In this document: one piece after another, positions 12,906-16,428 of the stretch
Position numbering within the stretch: the stretch's first letter is position 1
How the letters are laid out: the number at the start of each line of letters is the position of its first letter
Origin: Lachnospiraceae bacterium
GTDB lineage: Bacteria > Bacillota > Clostridia > Lachnospirales > Lachnospiraceae
Length of the DNA: 16,428 nucleotides
NCBI GenBank assembly: GCA_021199405.1
Contig: JAJQID010000267.1
Location: forward strand, 1-16,428
Reading direction: 5' to 3'
Translations under genes and position numbers: made by a program
Notes under the pieces: model-generated
Databases searched by the model: none
Seen by the model: the letters and a program-made list of their open reading frames with translations, nothing else
What the model was told of the DNA's origin: nothing

Positions 12906-13697
12906 TCACCCTCCGATCTGACAGATCAGACTGCTGTTATTTTCCACTGTCTTTTTGAGCATCTCCATATGCTCATTGATCGGCGGCAGAATTTCCTTCA
13001 TCATATACTCCCGGCCCAGACCCTCGTACTTGTCCTGTCCAAGCCTGTGATAAGGCAGCAGATGAATCCGCTCCACTCCCGGCAGCCTGTCCGCAAAGCG
13101 GGCGATATCCCTGATTTCCTCCGGCGTATCATTGAAGGTGGGAATCACAGGCACCCGGATGGACAGCCTGGTCTGACCGCTCTCCGCCACTTTTCTGGCA
13201 TTCTCCAGCATCAGCTCATTGCTGCGCCCAGTAAAAGCCTTATGCTTCTGTGGATTCATATGCTTGATATCCATCAGATACTGATCCAGCCAGGGTAAAA
13301 TGCTTTCTATCACTTCATACCTGGCGCAGGCCATGCTCTCCATGGCTGTGGGTATTCCCACCGCCTTCGCCGCATGAAGCAGATCCCTGGCAAAAGCGGG
13401 CTGGCAGAGACTTTCTCCGCCGGATAAGGTCAGGCCGCCGCCGCTTCTGCGGTAATAGCCCCTGTCCTTCTCCACCTCATACATGGCCTCCTCCACCGTC
13501 ACATCCCGGCCGATGATCTTCGGCTTTCCCTGCACCATCATGGTCTGAACGGCATATTCCTGAGATTCCGGATTGCAGCACCAGCAGCAGCGGAGTACAC
13601 ACCCCTTCAGAAAAACAATGGTCCTGATTCCGTCGCCGTCATGGATGGAGTAACGCTGGATATCAAAAATCCGGCCCTTTGTCTGCAAATAATCCAT
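12906..13697 (-). CDS. Radical SAM glycyl-radical-enzyme activase, short single-cluster form
   Basis: Activates the dehydratase by abstracting a hydrogen from its glycine, using S-adenosylmethionine and a [4Fe-4S] cluster. The N-terminus RIFDIQRYSIHDGDGIRTIVFLKGC is typical, and the radical SAM motif is Cys33-X3-Cys37-X2-Cys40. SAM-binding GGE follows in LTLSGGESL (residues 90-97). At 263 aa it is shorter than most diol dehydratase and choline-lyase activases: between CNPES and GGGLTLSGG only about 40 residues are present and no extra cysteine clusters, so the usual ferredoxin-like insert with two more [4Fe-4S] clusters is absent, as in pyruvate formate-lyase activase. Cys38 and Cys41 flank the motif. 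Its ATG directly abuts the dehydratase TAG, with AGGGG 6 bases upstream, ensuring tight coupling. Confidence 0.93.
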   Translation of the reverse strand: MDYLQTKGRIFDIQRYSIHDGDGIRTIVFLKGCVLRCCWCCNPESQEYAVQTMMVQGKPKIIGRDVTVEEAMYEVEKDRGYYRRSGGGLTLSGGESLCQPAFARDLLHAAKAVGIPTAMESMACARYEVIESILPWLDQYLMDIKHMNPQKHKAFTGRSNELMLENARKVAESGQTRLSIRVPVIPTFNDTPEEIRDIARFADRLPGVERIHLLPYHRLGQDKYEGLGREYMMKEILPPINEHMEMLKKTVENNSSLICQIGG

Positions 13698-16223
13698 CTA
13701 GAACCCCTGCTCCGTCCTGCGGATAATATCATCCTGCAAGGACTTCGATAATGTGGTAAACAATGCGCTGTAGCCCGCCACACGCACTACCAGATGGCTG
13801 TATTTCTCCGGATGCTTCTGAGCGTCCAGAAGCGTGTCCCGATCCACCACATTGAACTGCATATGGCTTCCCTTCTGGTCAAAATAGGTGCGCACCAGCG
13901 CCACAAAGTTATCCAGCCCCTTTTCTCCGCTTAAGGCGGTGGGATGGAACTTCTGATTTAACAGCGTACCGTTGGAAGCAATGCCATGATCCAGCCTGGA
14001 TACGGAATTGGCCGTGGCCGTCGGTCCATGCACATCCTTCCCCGCGGTGGGCGAGACACCGTCCGCCACCGGCGTGTGTGCCAGCCTGCCGTCCGGAGTG
14101 GCTCCCGTCTGAGCGCCCAGCGGCACATTGGCGGACACCGGATACAGCCCTGCCTGGAAGATGCCTCCTCTGGGATTTTTGTATTCCGGAAGAGTCCTGG
14201 TGTAGACATAGGCCGCATCTCTGGCCATGGCGTCCACCTCCGGATCATCATTGCCAAATTTCGGTACTTCTGCGATCAACTCCAGGATCTCATCAAAACG
14301 CTTCTGATCCTCCTCCGAAATCTTCGCCGACTGCACCTGCTTTACGATGCCCTCCGCCGCGGCTGCATCCACTTGAACTCCCTGTTCCTTCAGACTTCCA
14401 ATGATACGCAGAGAAATATCCGCAATACTGTCTGCGTCCAGCCCCTTGCCAAAGTTCAGCATCAGAGCGCGCTTCAGTTCCTTCATGGAAACCTTCTTTT
14501 CCTCAAAGACCAGCTTTTTTATTGCAAATAAGGAATCTGCCACGTTGGCAATTCCAAAGCCCTGAGGCCCGGTGAAATTATAAATTGCGCCGCCCTCCTG
14601 CAGAGCCTTCCCCCGTTTCATGCAGTCATCCACCATACAGGATTCAAAAGGAAGGGGGCAGAGCGTAGCATGTGCCACATCAATACAGTTGTCCGCGTTC
14701 ACCAGCAGGGAAATAAAATAATTCATCTGCTCTTTGTAGGCATCGTAAAATTCATCAAAGGAGGTCATCTCCTCCACCGGTCTGGTCTTCACCCCTACCA
14801 GCTCGCCCTTGTCATAGCCGCTCTCAAACACAGTCTCCAGAGGCCGGCACATATTGAAGAATGCGGCGTCATGCCAGCCTTCCGTCTTTCCCGCCTTCTG
14901 CGGCTCCACACAGCCGATGATATTGTACTCTCTGGCGTCCTCCAGAGTCAGTCCCCGGCTCATCAGAGAAGGAATGATTACCTCATCATTATAGTAGGCC
15001 GGGAAGCCGATCCCTGTCCTGGTCAGGCTGGCCGCCTTCACCAGCAACGCATGAGGGGAACCGTTCCACACGCGGATGGACAAAGAAGGCTGCGGCAAAA
15101 ATACATGGGCGGAGGCACTGATGCACATAAAGGACAGATCATTGGTCACGTCCTGACCATCCTTATCCTGCCCGCCCACAATCAGATTCTGGAACAGGCT
15201 GTAGCCTGCAAAGCCCTCGGCGCTCACCGCGTCCCGGCATTTATTTAAGTCATTTAATTTTACCCAGATGCAGTCGATCAGCTCCTGTGCCACCTCCCGG
15301 GTAATCGTGCCATTGTCCAGATCCTTTTTATAATAAGGATACATGTACTGGTCAAAACGCCCCGGAGAAATAGAGTGTCCGCTGGACTCGATTTGCAGCA
15401 GCTGCTGCACAAACCAGAAGCTCTGGCAGGCCTCCCAGAAGGAGGTTGCCCCTTTTCGCGGCACCTTCGAGCAGTTGGCAGCAATCTGCAGCAGCTCTTT
15501 CTGGCGTACAGAATCACTCTCTTTGACTGCCATCTCCTTTGCCAGCTCCGCATAGCGCTCCGCATAGCGGATCACAGCCTCACAGCTGATGATCACCGCC
15601 TGCAGGAAACGGGAACGGGTAGCATAATCCGCGTCTCCCGGCTTACATTCATCCAGATAGCCCTGTGCCTCGGCAATGATCCCCTCATAACCTATAGCCA
15701 GCACCTTCTCATACTGAACAGTCACATGACCCACGCCGTTATAAAAATAATTGCCCGGCGTGAAATAATTGTGCTCCATGGCCTTCAGCGTCTCCGGCGC
15801 CATATAGGAGGTAGCAAGCTCACTGGTGGTCTTGCCCTTCCAGTAAGGGTGAACCTCTCTCAGTTCTTTTTGGGTCTGTTCGGATATGTAGAAGGGATCG
15901 GCCTTGCGGTGCTCCACAGTGTCGAACTCCGCCTCCAGCCACTCCCAGGAAAACTCCGGGTAGGTCTGGCAGCCTCTGGGTGCAATGGTGGTGCTGCCCA
16001 CCACAAGCTCATTTTCTCTGATAATAATGGGGATATGGTCAAGAATATGTGCAAAAGCCTTCGCCCTTCTTGTGATGATGGGCTGACCTTCGGTAGCACG
16101 ATAGCTCTCTGTCAGAAGAACCGCCCTGGCGGACTCGATCTCAGGCATCTTTTTGAAAAGATGCTCCACCAGCTTCGGAATGCGGTCTGTTTTCGGGATT
16201 TCAGCAGTGTAATAACGCTCCAT
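13698..16223 (-). CDS. B12-independent glycyl-radical diol dehydratase (propanediol dehydratase)
   Basis: Signature enzyme of the compartment (841 aa), inferred to dehydrate 1,2-propanediol to propionaldehyde. The radical glycine is Gly817 in VRVAGYS, 24 residues from the C-terminus. The thiyl cysteine is Cys438 in IIGCVEPQ. Diol-binding residues known from Clostridium butyricum glycerol dehydratase are matched: His166, His283-Ser284 (SGHSISPGR), Glu440 and Asp452. This separates it from pyruvate formate-lyase and choline TMA-lyase. It is about 50 residues longer than the C. butyricum enzyme, with the excess at about 593-641. No clear encapsulation helix is seen. Start 16223 is set by AAAGGA 7 bases upstream; a GTG nine codons earlier lacks a site. 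It is the first gene of the operon. Glycerol as substrate cannot be excluded. Confidence 0.95.
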   Translation of the reverse strand: MERYYTAEIPKTDRIPKLVEHLFKKMPEIESARAVLLTESYRATEGQPIITRRAKAFAHILDHIPIIIRENELVVGSTTIAPRGCQTYPEFSWEWLEAEFDTVEHRKADPFYISEQTQKELREVHPYWKGKTTSELATSYMAPETLKAMEHNYFTPGNYFYNGVGHVTVQYEKVLAIGYEGIIAEAQGYLDECKPGDADYATRSRFLQAVIISCEAVIRYAERYAELAKEMAVKESDSVRQKELLQIAANCSKVPRKGATSFWEACQSFWFVQQLLQIESSGHSISPGRFDQYMYPYYKKDLDNGTITREVAQELIDCIWVKLNDLNKCRDAVSAEGFAGYSLFQNLIVGGQDKDGQDVTNDLSFMCISASAHVFLPQPSLSIRVWNGSPHALLVKAASLTRTGIGFPAYYNDEVIIPSLMSRGLTLEDAREYNIIGCVEPQKAGKTEGWHDAAFFNMCRPLETVFESGYDKGELVGVKTRPVEEMTSFDEFYDAYKEQMNYFISLLVNADNCIDVAHATLCPLPFESCMVDDCMKRGKALQEGGAIYNFTGPQGFGIANVADSLFAIKKLVFEEKKVSMKELKRALMLNFGKGLDADSIADISLRIIGSLKEQGVQVDAAAAEGIVKQVQSAKISEEDQKRFDEILELIAEVPKFGNDDPEVDAMARDAAYVYTRTLPEYKNPRGGIFQAGLYPVSANVPLGAQTGATPDGRLAHTPVADGVSPTAGKDVHGPTATANSVSRLDHGIASNGTLLNQKFHPTALSGEKGLDNFVALVRTYFDQKGSHMQFNVVDRDTLLDAQKHPEKYSHLVVRVAGYSALFTTLSKSLQDDIIRRTEQGF

Positions 16224-16274
16224 GGAAAATTCCTTTCGTTTCACTGTCACGACTCACGATCACTTGTTTCACTC

Positions 16275-16303
16275 ATTATATAAGGGCTTCGTCATAAAGT
16301 CAA
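16275..16303 (-). promoter_or_regulatory. Sigma-A promoter of the microcompartment operon
   Basis: On the minus strand TTGACT (16298-16303) and a perfect TATAAT (16275-16280) are separated by exactly 17 bases. Transcription would start near 16268, giving a leader of about 45 bases before the dehydratase ATG. The region upstream is strongly A/T-rich and may act as an UP element. This is the only good promoter found for the whole 13-kb minus-strand operon. Confidence 0.8.
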
Positions 16304-16324
16304 CAAAATAATTTGATGTTTTTC

Positions 16325-16357
16325 TTGGTTTTTGCGTAAAATTTGTGTTGGTTTTTG
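16325..16357 (-). promoter_or_regulatory. Paired direct repeat upstream of the operon promoter, candidate activator site
   Basis: TTGGTTTTTG (plus-strand spelling) occurs at 16325-16334 and again at 16348-16357, a 23-base period, about two helical turns. Relative to the predicted start they lie near -57 to -66 and -80 to -89, where AraC-type activators commonly bind direct repeats. No regulator gene is nearby to test the idea, and the tract is T-rich, so chance is possible. Confidence 0.4.
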
Positions 16358-16389
16358 TAGGTTTTCCGTTTCTAACTTTGGTCTCCTGT

Positions 16390-16424
16390 AAAGGCTGTCA
16401 GCGGAATACCCGCCGACAGCCTTT
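16390..16424. terminator. Strong hairpin at the window edge, probably a terminator of the neighbouring unit
   Basis: Bases 16390-16404 pair with 16410-16424, fourteen of 15 positions Watson-Crick and the last one a G-U pair on the minus strand, with a five-base loop. T-runs at its foot are only three long, so it is weaker than the 3022-3062 terminator. It would insulate the operon from whatever lies to the right of the window. Confidence 0.55.
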
Positions 16425-16428
16425 CAGG

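Noticed and set aside
15375..16283. Plus-strand open frame of 302 codons opposite the dehydratase N-terminal half
   Set aside because: Antisense shadow of the dehydratase; it also reads through the operon promoter, and no family is recognisable.
1..16428. CRISPR array, insertion sequence, tRNA or rRNA
   Set aside because: No regularly spaced repeats, transposase motifs, terminal inverted repeats or RNA gene signatures were seen by eye on either strand.

Overview
The window reads as chromosomal DNA of an anaerobic Firmicute, most probably a gut Lachnospiraceae-type clostridium. The support is strong AAGGAGG-type ribosome binding sites, moderate GC, a glycyl-radical (oxygen-sensitive) enzyme, and a bacterial microcompartment (BMC) gene set of the fucose/rhamnose-derived 1,2-propanediol type. 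The organism assignment is an inference from gene content; no rRNA or tRNA is present.

Right two thirds (about 3019-16303, all on the minus strand): one long operon for a glycyl-radical-enzyme microcompartment (GRM; gene content matches the type usually called GRM5). It starts at a good sigma-A promoter (16275-16303) and ends at a hairpin with T-tracts on both strands (3022-3062). In transcription order it encodes: B12-independent glycyl-radical diol dehydratase, its radical SAM activase, PduU-like shell protein, PduV/EutP-like GTPase, FucA-like class II aldolase, GlcG/HbpS (PduO C-terminal) domain protein, CoA-acylating aldehyde dehydrogenase (PduP-like), zinc alcohol dehydrogenase, four hexameric shell proteins, PduL phosphotransacylase, EutN-type vertex pentamer, PduS-like flavo/Fe-S protein and PduT-like tandem-BMC shell protein. 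The inferred pathway: the aldolase splits fuculose-1-phosphate (or a related ketose phosphate) to DHAP and lactaldehyde. Lactaldehyde is reduced to 1,2-propanediol, and the dehydratase forms propionaldehyde inside the shell. PduP and PduL convert part of it to propionyl phosphate while the alcohol dehydrogenase makes propanol and recycles NADH. No propionate/acetate kinase, fucose kinase, isomerase or B12 gene lies in the window.

Left third: the 3' end of a DeoR-family regulator (plus strand, cut by the window edge), a convergent low-molecular-weight tyrosine phosphatase with an unusual internal insertion, and an AT-rich, translationally coupled pair of D12-class adenine DNA methyltransferases with their own promoter and no visible restriction endonuclease.

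Most interesting points: a shell protein with two well-supported starts and a Lys/Ala-rich N-terminal extension; encapsulation-peptide-like helices on four enzymes and probably also on the HbpS-like protein; a four-cysteine cluster in the aldolase linker; PduS/PduT electron-transfer genes in a locus with no B12 enzyme; an activase lacking the extra ferredoxin-like domain; paired direct repeats upstream of the operon promoter; and several hairpins at gene junctions inside the operon.
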